DNA from: Parvibaculum sp045863935
Lineage (GTDB): Bacteria; Pseudomonadota; Alphaproteobacteria; Parvibaculales; Parvibaculaceae
Length of the DNA stretch: 64,000 bases
Direction of reading: 5' to 3'
Assembly: GCF_045863935.1 (NCBI RefSeq)
Contig: NZ_BTVP01000010.1
Span: 1 to 64,000 of the forward strand
Made by a program: the position numbers and the translations under genes. The notes under the pieces are model-generated. The model was not told where the DNA came from and made no database searches. It saw nothing but the letters and a program-made list of their open reading frames with translations. This document shows, piece by piece, positions 35,186 through 44,401 of the stretch (positions are counted from its first letter, which is position 1; each line of letters opens with the position of its first letter).

Positions 35186-36400
35186 ATGAAATGTCTGTGG
35201 CTCACATGGATCGATCCCTGGCCGGAACATGACGGTCAGCGCATCTATTCCGGCCGCCTCGTCGACGCCTTCGCAGCTGCAGGTGCGGAGGTGACAGTGC
35301 TCAGCACAGCGCATCACGCCTCGCACCGCCGGGACGGCCATGTCGAGGGCAACATCCGCTGGGCGCTGGTGCCGGCGGAGCGCTACCTGCCATGGCTCAG
35401 CGTCTTCTCGTCGCTGCCCCATATTGCCCACCGTCCGGCAACGCCTGCCATGCGGGACCGGTTGAACCTCCTGCTCGCGCGCGAGACCTGGGATTGCATC
35501 ATCTTCGACGGCCTTCACAGCGGCTGGGCATTGAGCCACTGCCTTGCGCATTATGCCGACGGCCAGCGCCCGCGCCTCATCTACATCTCGCACAACCATG
35601 AGCAGAGCACACGCACGACTGTCGCTCGCAACTATGCCGGCAACCCCGCAAAGAAGCCGATCATTCTGTACGACGCCGAAAAGGCCGGCCAGCTCGAGCA
35701 CAAGCTCGTTTCCCATTCGGATCTCGTGACGGCGATTACGCCGGAGGATGCGGCGAAGTTCCGCGCCGAAGCGCCCGGAACGCCCATTGACGTCCTGACG
35801 CCGGGCTACGCCGGCCGCAAGAGGGAGACGAGACACATAACGGACGCTGTCCCGCGGCGCGCCGTCCTCGTCGGCAGCTTCGACTGGATTGCCAAGCAGA
35901 TGAACCTCGCCGACTTCCTCGCCGTGGCCGAACCGGTCCTCGCCGCGCAGAATATCGAGCTCCAGGTCGTCGGTGGGGGCAACCAGGCCTTTCTCGACGG
36001 CCTGCGCCTCAAGCATCCGAGCGTCGACATCGTGGGACGCGTCGCCGAGACGACATCCTATTTCGAGGAAGCCAGGATCGCCGTTGTCCCCGAACTCAGC
36101 GGCGGCGGCTTCAAGCTCAAGGTGCTCGACTACATTTTCAACCGCACACCGATCGCCGCGCTCGACGGATCGATTGCGGGCACGCCGCTCGTGTCCGGAA
36201 AGAGCGGGCTGTTCCACGACAGTTACGTGTCTCTCGCTCGCGGCATCGCCGACACCATCGACAACCTCGAGTTGCTCAACAGCCTGCAGAACCGCGCCTA
36301 TGAAGACTGCCGCGATGCCTTCAACTGGCGCGAACGCGGAGAACGGCTCCGCTCATCGATAAACGCCCTTGAAGGTCTCCGGGATGACGCAGCGGCCTGA
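35186..36400 (+). CDS. Glycosyltransferase (GT4-like)
   Basis: A 404-residue GT-B type enzyme. It starts MKCLWLTWIDPWPEHDGQRI, has an acceptor-domain His/Asn block (LIYISHNHEQSTRTT near residue 133) and a donor domain with AVLVGSFDWIAKQMNLADFL, LQVVGGGNQAFLDGLRL and VVPELSGGGFKLKVLDYIFN. The start at 35186 follows GGAGCGGAGGG. The next gene (Wzy-like) begins inside its last codons (17-base overlap), showing translational coupling. Sugar specificity unknown. Confidence 0.82.
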   Translation: MKCLWLTWIDPWPEHDGQRIYSGRLVDAFAAAGAEVTVLSTAHHASHRRDGHVEGNIRWALVPAERYLPWLSVFSSLPHIAHRPATPAMRDRLNLLLARETWDCIIFDGLHSGWALSHCLAHYADGQRPRLIYISHNHEQSTRTTVARNYAGNPAKKPIILYDAEKAGQLEHKLVSHSDLVTAITPEDAAKFRAEAPGTPIDVLTPGYAGRKRETRHITDAVPRRAVLVGSFDWIAKQMNLADFLAVAEPVLAAQNIELQVVGGGNQAFLDGLRLKHPSVDIVGRVAETTSYFEEARIAVVPELSGGGFKLKVLDYIFNRTPIAALDGSIAGTPLVSGKSGLFHDSYVSLARGIADTIDNLELLNSLQNRAYEDCRDAFNWRERGERLRSSINALEGLRDDAAA

Positions 36401-37712
36401 CATCCTCGACAGCATCCTGGTTGCCGGATTCCTGATCGGCATCTACCTCAGTCTCAAGGTGTCGCTGGGTGCGGGCGTACCCATTCCGGCGCTCTCGGCA
36501 GCGGCCGCCAGCGGACTTCTGCTTCTGCGGCACGTGAACTGGATCGAGGAACGGCACCTCGGAGCGCTTCTTCTGGTTCTCTTTCTCTACCTCTTGTCGA
36601 TCTTCTTTGCGCCCGACTACGCCTTCTTCACCGAACGTTTGAAAGGCTTCATCCAGCTCGCCTATTCATTTGTCGCCGGCTACGGCTTTTTCATCGTCGC
36701 GACGCGGTACGACCGGGCGGCGCTGGCTCGCATCTTCCTCATCCTCTGCCTGCTCATTCTGGCCGGCACGGCACTCGAGAACTACACTGCATTCAAGGCC
36801 GTCAGCGACAGCTTCCGAGAACGCTTCTACGACTTCGGCGTCTACGCTTCGGACAGGCGCGATGAACTTCTCTACGGAATGATCCGGCCGAAGTTTTTCA
36901 CCTCCGAACCTTCCTATCTCACCTTCGGCTTCTCGTTCCTGCTTTTTGGCTGGTACGGCCTCTCGACGGCAAAGCTCAGGCTTCCGCTCGCCCTGGCATT
37001 TCTGGCCGCCGCCTATTTTCTCATGCGCGGGCCAACACTGCTTCTCGTCCTGCCCCTTATCGCGGCCTGCGAACTCCTGCTCAACGCGCGCAGGGCGGAG
37101 GGCGCGGGAAGTGCTTCCATGCGTCTCGTCGCCCTGCCCGCGCTCGCCCTGTTTCTGCTGGGCGTCGGGCTCTGGGCGGGTGCGACCCTTTTCGCGGAAC
37201 GGCTTGACGCGGTTCTTCTCGGTTCGGACCCGAGCTTCTTCTATCGCGAGATCGGACCGGCGCTCACCGCCTTCGCGACCATAGCCAGGCATCCCTTCAC
37301 GGGTATTGGACTTACCGGCGAAGAATATCTTGGGAACGACATCGTCGCGATTTACATGAGCTCGCCCGCCTTCTCGCCGGATTGGGCGACCGACGACGTC
37401 GCACACATCATCACCAATTATTTCTGGTCCCACTGGATCTACTTCGGTCTCGGCTGGGGGCTGGCGCTCGTCGCGGCCTTCAGCTGGTTCCTGAAGCGCC
37501 TCGATGTGCCGTCCGTCACCTTCTGCTGGGTCGCATGGATCGTGTTCGGTCAATCGATGGGGGCCTATGTCTCACCGCGAACATGGTCGGTCATGTTTCT
37601 CGCTTCCGTCATCGCCATTCTTTCGAAGCGGCAGCCGGTTGGGCGACGTCAGGGAGCGGACGCACCGCAGATGCGGGAAACCGGCTGGACCGCCCGCGAG
37701 GCCACCACATGA
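36384..37712 (+). CDS. Wzy-type polymerase (O-antigen polymerase-like membrane protein)
   Basis: A 442-residue polytopic protein with about 11 hydrophobic helices. It has a periplasmic loop (DFGVYASDRRDELLYGMIRP then FFTSEPSYLTFGFSF) and a second loop with HPFTGIGLTGEEYLGNDIVA and DDVAHIITNYFWSHWIYFGL, the arrangement seen in EPS polymerases. It should join lipid-linked repeat units in the periplasm under control of the Wzc-like protein. The ATG at 36384 follows GAAGG and overlaps the preceding gene by 17 bases; its own stop overlaps the next ATG (ATGA). It is the only polymerase candidate of locus 2. Confidence 0.8.
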   Translation: MTQRPDILDSILVAGFLIGIYLSLKVSLGAGVPIPALSAAAASGLLLLRHVNWIEERHLGALLLVLFLYLLSIFFAPDYAFFTERLKGFIQLAYSFVAGYGFFIVATRYDRAALARIFLILCLLILAGTALENYTAFKAVSDSFRERFYDFGVYASDRRDELLYGMIRPKFFTSEPSYLTFGFSFLLFGWYGLSTAKLRLPLALAFLAAAYFLMRGPTLLLVLPLIAACELLLNARRAEGAGSASMRLVALPALALFLLGVGLWAGATLFAERLDAVLLGSDPSFFYREIGPALTAFATIARHPFTGIGLTGEEYLGNDIVAIYMSSPAFSPDWATDDVAHIITNYFWSHWIYFGLGWGLALVAAFSWFLKRLDVPSVTFCWVAWIVFGQSMGAYVSPRTWSVMFLASVIAILSKRQPVGRRQGADAPQMRETGWTAREATT

Positions 37713-39028
37713 GGACCAGGCCCATGCGCGTTCTTCACCTCAGCACATTCGACGCGGATGGCGGCGCCGCACGCGGATCGCTTTGGCTGCACCAGGCACT
37801 TCGGGCGCAGGGCGTCGACTCCGTGATGATGGTCGGACGCAAGACGAGTCCGGACGGCACCATCCTGCCCCTGCCGACGCGGACCGATCGTCTGGCTGCC
37901 CGCCTGCGCGGACGTCTCGACGGCCTCCCCCTCTACCGCTACGACAAGACGGAAGAATCCTTCTGGTCTCTCGGCTGGATTCCCGCCCGCGTCGATCACA
38001 TCATCCGCGAGGTCGACCCCGACGTCGTGCATCTCCACTGGGTGGGCGCCGGCTTCCTGCCAATCGAAGGCCTGCGCCAGATCGGCCGGCCCATCGTCTG
38101 GACATTGCGCGACATGTGGCCCCTGACCGGCGGATGCCACTACACCGCCGGGTGCGAACGCTACCGCGTGGGCTGCGGACGCTGCCCGCAGCTCCGGTCG
38201 CTCGACGAGGACGATCTCAGCCGGCAAACCTGGCGCCTCAAGGAGGCGAACTGGGGCTCCCTCGATCTCCATCTGGCGCCGATCAGCGGCTGGCTCGCCG
38301 ATTGCGCCCGCGCAAGCCCTCTGCTTCGCGACTATCCGCTGACGGTCATCCCGAACGGACTCGATACGACGCACTTCCGCCCTATCGACAAGCAGGCGGC
38401 GCGCCGGGAGTGGAACCTGCCGCCGAACAAGCGCATTCTTCTCTATGGCGCCATCAACGCCACGAAAGATCGCCGTAAAGGCTTTCCCGAACTCATCCTC
38501 GCCCTCAGCCAGCTCGGTCAGACAGCGCGGGCGAGCGACACCTTGCTCGTCGTCTTCGGGAACCTTTCTCCCGAAGAACTGCCGGATACCGGCATCGAGA
38601 CGAAGCTTGTCGGATATGTCGGCCAGGACGACCAGCTCGCCAGCCTGTACGCGGCAGCCGATGTCGCCGTCATGCCTTCCTTGCAGGAAGCCTTTGGCAA
38701 GACACTGATCGAGGCCATGGCCTGCGGTACCCCTGTCGTTGCCTTCGCAAGCGGCGGCCCTCTCGACATCGTCGACCATCGCCTCAACGGCTATCTGGCG
38801 GAGCCGTTCCGTTCGAGAGATCTCGCCGCCGGAATTTCATGGTGCATGGACGAGATCGAACGCGGCAGGAACCTCGGCGGCGCCGCACGCGCGAAAATCG
38901 AGGCGGAGTTCGATATTCACGCCGTCGCCCACCGTTACACCTCCCTTTACAGGCAATGCATGAGAGGCCGCGATGAATCGCAGGGATCTATTCGCGAGTG
39001 GCGGTGCCGCAGCTCTGCTGCTGACTAG
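37709..39028 (+). CDS. Glycosyltransferase family 4, WcaC-like
   Basis: A 439-residue GT4 enzyme. Its distinctive Cys-rich acceptor-domain segment LRDMWPLTGGCHYTAGCERY (followed by RVGCGRCPQL) is characteristic of WcaC-type transferases. The donor half has RILLYGAINATKDRRKGFPE, YVGQDDQLASLYAAADVAVM and PSLQEAFGKTLIEAMACGTP. The four clustered Cys could hold a metal or disulfide. The start at 37709 overlaps the Wzy stop (ATGA), with a second ATG at 37724. Its 3' end overlaps the beta-helix gene by 56 bases, an unusually long same-strand overlap that leaves a low-complexity tail (SIREWRCRSSAAD). Confidence 0.87.
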   Translation: MRTRPMRVLHLSTFDADGGAARGSLWLHQALRAQGVDSVMMVGRKTSPDGTILPLPTRTDRLAARLRGRLDGLPLYRYDKTEESFWSLGWIPARVDHIIREVDPDVVHLHWVGAGFLPIEGLRQIGRPIVWTLRDMWPLTGGCHYTAGCERYRVGCGRCPQLRSLDEDDLSRQTWRLKEANWGSLDLHLAPISGWLADCARASPLLRDYPLTVIPNGLDTTHFRPIDKQAARREWNLPPNKRILLYGAINATKDRRKGFPELILALSQLGQTARASDTLLVVFGNLSPEELPDTGIETKLVGYVGQDDQLASLYAAADVAVMPSLQEAFGKTLIEAMACGTPVVAFASGGPLDIVDHRLNGYLAEPFRSRDLAAGISWCMDEIERGRNLGGAARAKIEAEFDIHAVAHRYTSLYRQCMRGRDESQGSIREWRCRSSAAD

Positions 39029-40211
39029 CCCGAGCGCCTTTGCCGCGCCGTTGGCCCCCGCCGCCGCGGGCGTCGTCGGCCTGCGCTCCGTCCTCGAATT
39101 CGGCGTAATAGGTGACGGCCTCACCGATGTAACCGATGCGCTGCAAGGCGCAATCGACACTGTACTGAATGCGGCCACCCCCTCCTTTCTTGTTATCCCG
39201 CCTGGCCGCTACAGGGTGAGCCGTCCGCTGCGGATCGAATACCGGCGCGAGACCACAGGAAACGTCACGCAGCCGCATGGCATTCTTGCGCATGGCGCGA
39301 CGCTCCTTTCCGGCATCACCGACGGCTCGGACGTCCTCACCATCACCAGCCACGCCACGACACGTTTCCTGTTGATGGAAGGGCTTGCCATACGTGGAAA
39401 TCGCAGCGAAGGGCGCGGGCTCGTCTTCGACTGCAACCGGGAAGGTGCTTACATCTACAACCTTTGCCTTCGCGACATCTTTGTCGAGAATTGCGGAAGC
39501 GACGGCCTCAATATGATCGGCAACATATTCGAGGGCCAGATTTTCAACTGCTATTTTCGCGATAACGGAGGCACCGGAGCCGTCTTGAAGCACGGCGATG
39601 CGGGAGGCGTGCTCTCGGCGATCCATGTTTTCGGTTCGGTCTTCGGCGGCAATGCAAACCACGGCGCCGTTCTTTCAAGTCCCGCGAACGATGCGAGTTT
39701 CCACGGCTGCTACTTCCTCGAGAACGGTTTGTTCGGCCTTTCCGCAGCAAACGGTTGCCCTCTTCTCTCGCATTGCGGCTTCGAGAACAACCACATGAAG
39801 GCCGGCAGCAAGGCCACTGGCGATGCAGGAGCGCGGATATCGAACTTCGGCGCGCTTGTCGGCTGCACCTCGCACTCGATTCACTACCAGACCCATCTCG
39901 TCCGCAGTTACATCGTCGGCGACGTGACCATGATCGGCTGCAGTGCATCCGGCTCCAGGCTCGCCGCCCTGCAGAGCAGCGGCACCGGCCGCGCGACTGT
40001 GATCGGGTGTCGCGGCGAAATCGATCATACCGGCGCCTTTCGGAGCGTACGCATCGGACAACAGGCAGGGGCCGTCTTCGGCAGCGACTGGAACGGCATG
40101 AATCTCGTTCACCTCGGCGATTACCGCCTCTGGGTCGACGCGGGCGGCAATCTTCGCATGAAGCGGGGAGCGCCCGTTGCAGACGATGACGGCAAACTCG
40201 TTGGAACCTAG
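38973..40211 (+). CDS. Exported right-handed beta-helix protein (pectate-lyase superfamily), WcaM-like position
   Basis: A 412-residue protein with a twin-arginine signal (MNRRDLFASGGAAALLLTSP, cleaved near AFA). It opens with the Pectate_lyase_3 signature LEFGVIGDGLTDVTDALQGA and continues as parallel beta-helix coils (GLNMIGNIFEGQIFNCYFRD, AVLSSPANDASFHGCYFLEN). The C-terminus LWVDAGGNLRMKRGAPVADD resembles the capping segment seen in phage tailspikes and related proteins. It may be a periplasmic polysaccharide lyase or a structural EPS factor. It lies next to the WcaK-like gene, as the beta-helix protein WcaM lies by wcaK/wcaL in E. coli. No lyase residues were identified. Confidence 0.82.
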   Translation: MNRRDLFASGGAAALLLTSPSAFAAPLAPAAAGVVGLRSVLEFGVIGDGLTDVTDALQGAIDTVLNAATPSFLVIPPGRYRVSRPLRIEYRRETTGNVTQPHGILAHGATLLSGITDGSDVLTITSHATTRFLLMEGLAIRGNRSEGRGLVFDCNREGAYIYNLCLRDIFVENCGSDGLNMIGNIFEGQIFNCYFRDNGGTGAVLKHGDAGGVLSAIHVFGSVFGGNANHGAVLSSPANDASFHGCYFLENGLFGLSAANGCPLLSHCGFENNHMKAGSKATGDAGARISNFGALVGCTSHSIHYQTHLVRSYIVGDVTMIGCSASGSRLAALQSSGTGRATVIGCRGEIDHTGAFRSVRIGQQAGAVFGSDWNGMNLVHLGDYRLWVDAGGNLRMKRGAPVADDDGKLVGT

Positions 40212-40222
40212 GAGAACGAAGC

Positions 40223-41617
40223 ATGAGCAACGCCGAAAGGGGGTCGAACGTGCAGCCAGGAAAGGCACGCACGGTTCTCATCCTGAATGCCGCGGCGCTG
40301 AACGGGGGCGATGCCGCGATCCTCACGGCGACCATGGCGATGCTGAAACGCATGCTGGGCGAAGACACCTCCTTTGTCGTTCATGACATCGACGCGGATG
40401 CAGCTTCCCGCTATCACGACGGCGTCCGGTTTCGCCCTCAGCTCTTTGCGCATGTGGAACGCCTGTCGGCACGGCGGAAGGCGCAGATCGCGATCAGCTT
40501 TTGTCTTCTGGCATTGGCGCCGCTACGCCGCACGGCGACGGGAAGATGGCTGACCTCCTGGCTGCCGGCCGGCATGAGGCGCGGTCTCGACGATTATGCG
40601 GCGGCCGATCTCGTCGTCTCGTCGGGCGGCACCTATCTCGTCCCGCATTACGAGGTCTACTCGAAGCTCTTCAATCTTCTCCTTGCCCGGGCGATGAAGC
40701 GCCCCCTTGTTCTCTTTACCCAGAGCCTTGGCCCCTTCCCTGCCGGAAGGCGGCGGTCGCTGATGCGCCTTGTCCTGAACAAGGCCGATCTTGTTCTGGT
40801 TCGCGACGAAAGATCACGGCAAGCGCTGGAAGCGCTCGGCATCGACGCCGGCCGGACAAGGCTTTGCGCCGACGCTGCCTTCTTCCTCGCCCCCGAAGAC
40901 ATCGCGAAAACCGCTCCCACCTTCGAGGAGAGCCCGCGAAGCGTCGCGATCTCGGTGCGGACCTGGCCGCATTTCCACTCGCGCCCGGCACAGGAGGGAA
41001 TGGAGGCCTATCTCTCCGCCATGGCGGACTTCACCGAATATCTTGTCCTGCGGCACGGTGCGAAGGTCACCTTCATATCGACCTGCCAGGGGACACCGGA
41101 GTACTGGGCAGATGATGGCCTCGTGGCCGCCGGCATCGCCGCCCGTCTTCCGAAGCACGTCGCCGAACACGTCGTCTGCGATCGCGGCTTCCACAGAACG
41201 GCCCAGCTCCTCGATCATCTGCGGCAGCAGGACTTCGTCGTCTCCACGCGGCTTCACTTCGCGATTCTGTCGCTCTGCGCCGGTACGCCCGTTCTCCCGA
41301 TCGCGTATGAATTCAAGACGACCGAACTCTTCGAGCGTCTCGGTCTGGGCGACCTGGCGCTCGATATCGAGACGATCAGCTCCGGACGGCTCATCGAGGC
41401 TTTCGAGGCGGCATTGCCTGTCTGGCGCGCGCGCCATGAGGCGGTCTGGAACGCCGTGGACAAGGAACGCCGCAGCGCCGCCGACGCAGCTCGCCACGTC
41501 GCGGAGCTGATCGCTCCCACCGATGTCGGGGACGAATCCGCACAGCGGAGCGAAGGCCTAAAGCTTCAGGAACGCTGGCCTTCCGCCGTTCCCGATGCGG
41601 CGAGAAGGCCCTTGTAA
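40223..41617 (+). CDS. Polysaccharide pyruvyl transferase family protein, WcaK-like
   Basis: A 464-residue member of the polysaccharide pyruvyl transferase family (PF04230). Features are VLILNAAALNGGDAAILTAT near residue 17, DLVVSSGGTYLVPHYEVYSK near residue 132, LVLFTQSLGPFPAGRRRSLM near residue 166 and a C-domain DFVVSTRLHFAILSLCAGTP near residue 336. These enzymes add pyruvate ketals from phosphoenolpyruvate to sugars, making the polymer acidic. WcaK of the colanic acid cluster belongs here. The start at 40223 has a GGAGAAC site. Its last 52 bases overlap the convergent WcaL-like gene, so the two C-termini are encoded on opposite strands of the same DNA. Confidence 0.88.
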   Translation: MSNAERGSNVQPGKARTVLILNAAALNGGDAAILTATMAMLKRMLGEDTSFVVHDIDADAASRYHDGVRFRPQLFAHVERLSARRKAQIAISFCLLALAPLRRTATGRWLTSWLPAGMRRGLDDYAAADLVVSSGGTYLVPHYEVYSKLFNLLLARAMKRPLVLFTQSLGPFPAGRRRSLMRLVLNKADLVLVRDERSRQALEALGIDAGRTRLCADAAFFLAPEDIAKTAPTFEESPRSVAISVRTWPHFHSRPAQEGMEAYLSAMADFTEYLVLRHGAKVTFISTCQGTPEYWADDGLVAAGIAARLPKHVAEHVVCDRGFHRTAQLLDHLRQQDFVVSTRLHFAILSLCAGTPVLPIAYEFKTTELFERLGLGDLALDIETISSGRLIEAFEAALPVWRARHEAVWNAVDKERRSAADAARHVAELIAPTDVGDESAQRSEGLKLQERWPSAVPDAARRPL

Positions 41618-42891
41618 TGCGCTTCGAGCCGCGCATTGAGTATGCGGACGTCGAACTCGCGGGCAACTCGCGCCCGCGCCGCCACGGAGAGTTCCTCTGC
41701 ATGCCGCGGATTTTGCCAGATAAACGCCAGCGCGGAGCGGAGGCCGCAGACATCCCGCTCCTCGAGAAGCAAGCCCGTCTCTCCCGAGATGACGAGTTCG
41801 GGAATGCCGCTATGCCGGGTTGAGACCACCGGTACCCCGCTCGCCATGGCTTCCATCAGCGTAACCGGAATGCCCTCCTGATCCCCGCGCGAATCCGTCA
41901 CGCTTGGCGCAAGCAGGACATCGCTCTTTTTCATGAGCGCGGCAACGCATGCCTGATCTTTCCATCCAAGGAAGTGTACTTGTCCGGCGATGCCGAGTTC
42001 GGCGGCAAGCTCTTCGAGCTGTCGCCGCAGCGGGCCATCCCCGACAATGGAATAACGCACCGGCACGCCGCTGTCCGCAAGCCCGGCTACGGCCCGCAGT
42101 GCATATTCAATTCCCTTCTTCTCGACGAGACGGCCGATCGTCAGAACCTGGAACTCCCGGTCGCGCGAGGCAGGCCGCTGCCTGAAGGGAAATCGTTCAA
42201 GGTCGATCCCCATCCGGTGAACCCGCATGCGCGCCGGATCGGCGCCCATTTCGAGAAGGCGGCGCCGCCAATGTTCGGAGATCGGCAAAAGCAGATCGGC
42301 ATTCTCGAAGAGGTGGCGGTAGAGCCCGTCACCCGCTTCAAGACATGCGCTCATATCAACCCCGTGGAAGCTCACCGCGAGCTTGCCGCTTATCGCACCG
42401 ATTTCGCGGAGGAAGGCGACCTCGCGTCCGACAGTGCCGAAGTGGCAATGAATGACGTCGTACTCTTCCCGCGCCTGCAACGCACAAGACCAATAGAAGA
42501 GACTGAGCGAGCGCGCATCGTCCCCATAACGCGCCACGTTGAGAGACCTGAGAAACGACATCGCGTTTCCAGGGCCGGCGCGGGCGGCCAAGGCCGGCGC
42601 CGACATCACTCTCTCTATCCGGCCGGCAGGCATCGCCCGGTAGCGAATGCGGGCGTCGAGCCCATAGGAGACGACGTCCGGATGGACCATCGGATCGGCA
42701 CGCGCGGCGGTGGCGAACACCGTCACGTGATGGCCGCGATCGATGAGCCCCGTGACCTGGTTCAGGACGAAAGTTTCGCTCAGAGCCGGAAATTCATAGG
42801 CGAAGACCGCTATGCGCAAGGGCCGCTGTGCAAGGGCAATGGTCATCGGGGCCTCGGCCTGCGGCCGCCTTCGCGCTTCCATGTCACGCAT
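41566..42891 (-). CDS. Glycosyltransferase family 4, WcaL-like
   Basis: A 441-residue GT4 enzyme with the WcaL/AmsK-type opening IAVFAYEFPALSETFVLNQV, then YDVIHCHFGTVGREVAFLRE near residue 145 and a donor domain with LTIGRLVEKKGIEYALRAVA, YSIVGDGPLRRQLEELA and GIPVTLMEAMASGVPVVSTR (the E-X7-E region). It probably adds the last sugars of the repeat unit. The start is placed at 42891, overlapping the flippase stop by 8 bases; ATG codons at 42882 and 42846 are alternatives, the last with GAGG upstream. It is the last gene of the minus-strand unit gmd, fcl, wzx, wcaL-like. Confidence 0.87.
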   Translation of the reverse strand: MRDMEARRRPQAEAPMTIALAQRPLRIAVFAYEFPALSETFVLNQVTGLIDRGHHVTVFATAARADPMVHPDVVSYGLDARIRYRAMPAGRIERVMSAPALAARAGPGNAMSFLRSLNVARYGDDARSLSLFYWSCALQAREEYDVIHCHFGTVGREVAFLREIGAISGKLAVSFHGVDMSACLEAGDGLYRHLFENADLLLPISEHWRRRLLEMGADPARMRVHRMGIDLERFPFRQRPASRDREFQVLTIGRLVEKKGIEYALRAVAGLADSGVPVRYSIVGDGPLRRQLEELAAELGIAGQVHFLGWKDQACVAALMKKSDVLLAPSVTDSRGDQEGIPVTLMEAMASGVPVVSTRHSGIPELVISGETGLLLEERDVCGLRSALAFIWQNPRHAEELSVAARARVAREFDVRILNARLEAHYKGLLAASGTAEGQRS

Positions 42892-44401
42892 TCGCCCCCC
42901 GCTTCAGAAAAAAGCCGGAGAGCCTGCGGAAATCCCGCATCGCCTCGCGCCCCTGCGGCAGGATCAGATAGGCGGCCAAGGCGAGCGCCATCGCAATGAA
43001 ACCGGTCGCAAACAGCATTTCGAGCGGCGTCATCGCGGCGAAGATATGCAGCTTCCGCAGCGACCAGATCGCAACGAGCACCAGCGCGGAAGCAACCGCT
43101 GCAGGCATCATCGCCCTGTAGAGATCGGAGGAACTCACAGGCCCCCGGCGTCCCACCACCCAGAACAGGAATGGCACTCTCAAGCAAAGTCCGCTCAGCG
43201 CATAGGCCGCGGCAACGCCCACCGCACCGAAAGGCAGACCGAGCACCACCGCAAGAACGGTCACGCAGGAGCCGATCAGCCCCAGCGCCGGCATCTCGCC
43301 CGTCCTGTTCTGCGACATCAGCAGCCAGCTGCAGGTGTAGCTCACGGGTTGATAGAGAGCGGCGATCGCGAGCCAGCCGAGAATGGGCGCGGCGCCAAGC
43401 CATTTCTCACCGAAGAGGACCCGCACCACGACATCGGGAATCGCGATCAGCAGTGCCGCACCCGGCATTGTGATCATGATCAGCTTCTCGATCATCATCA
43501 GATAGGCCCGCCGGTAGCGCACCGCATCGCCCGCGAGCCGGCTCAGCGCCGGCATCGCGACGGCAAAGAGAGGGGTGTTGAGATTGTTTATGGGCACGAG
43601 GAGAAACCGGTGCGCACGATCGTAAAGGCCGAGCGGCGCCGCGCCCCAGTACCAGCCGATCAGCACCTGGTCGAGATTCTGCGTCGAATAATTGATCAGG
43701 TTCGACAGCGTCACGTTGCCGCCAAACCCCAGCAACTCCTTCACCTTGCCGAGTCTCATCGGAGGACCGGGGCGCCAGCCGCAAAAGGCCCAGGTGCCCG
43801 CAAGCATCAACAGCGCCCATACCAGGCGCTGAACGACAAGCGACCAGTAGCCGGCTCCCTCATATGCCGCAAACACGGCCGCGGACATGCCTGCAATCTC
43901 GGCCCCGACCTGAATGAAGGCCAATGCCGAGAACTTCATCTGCCTGCGCAGCAAGGCGAGATGCTGTGTCGACAATCCGCCCAGCACAAAACCGAGACAG
44001 AGCCAGCGCGTGATCCCGGTGAGTTCCGGCTCGCCATAGAACCACGCCAGAAGCGGCGCCGCAGCGAAGACGATGAGAGCGGCCACGGTGCCGAGCGAAG
44101 CGTTCACCCAGAACAGGGTGCTGACATCCCCGTGAGTGATGTTCTGGCGCTGGATCGTTGCCGTCGAAAGACCGAGATCCTTGAACGCCTCCACGAAGGT
44201 CAGGACCACCGCCACCATCGCGATCAAGCCGAAGGCATGCGGATTGAGCAGACGCCCCAGGATCACGATCGTCCCGAGCTGGACGACCACCTTGACGATC
44301 TGGGCGAAGATGGTTACGGCGCCGCCCCGGGTCGACCGGCCCGCCAGATCGTCATGCAGATGATCGATGCCGATATAGCGGTTCTGATCACGCTTCGACA
44401 T
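42884..44401 (-). CDS. Oligosaccharide flippase, WzxC-like (MOP superfamily)
   Basis: A 505-residue protein with about 12-14 membrane helices. Motifs match WzxC: ILGRLLNPHAFGLIAMVAVV, FKDLGLSTATIQRQNITHGD near residue 68, NLINYSTQNLDQVLIGWYWG near residue 228 and VRVLFGEKWLGAAPILG. It moves the lipid-linked repeat unit to the periplasm. The ATG at 44401 overlaps the GDP-fucose synthase end by 14 bases, and its stop overlaps the next gene, so the minus-strand operon is translationally coupled. It is distinct from the flippase in locus 1. Confidence 0.9.
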   Translation of the reverse strand: MSKRDQNRYIGIDHLHDDLAGRSTRGGAVTIFAQIVKVVVQLGTIVILGRLLNPHAFGLIAMVAVVLTFVEAFKDLGLSTATIQRQNITHGDVSTLFWVNASLGTVAALIVFAAAPLLAWFYGEPELTGITRWLCLGFVLGGLSTQHLALLRRQMKFSALAFIQVGAEIAGMSAAVFAAYEGAGYWSLVVQRLVWALLMLAGTWAFCGWRPGPPMRLGKVKELLGFGGNVTLSNLINYSTQNLDQVLIGWYWGAAPLGLYDRAHRFLLVPINNLNTPLFAVAMPALSRLAGDAVRYRRAYLMMIEKLIMITMPGAALLIAIPDVVVRVLFGEKWLGAAPILGWLAIAALYQPVSYTCSWLLMSQNRTGEMPALGLIGSCVTVLAVVLGLPFGAVGVAAAYALSGLCLRVPFLFWVVGRRGPVSSSDLYRAMMPAAVASALVLVAIWSLRKLHIFAAMTPLEMLFATGFIAMALALAAYLILPQGREAMRDFRRLSGFFLKRGANA

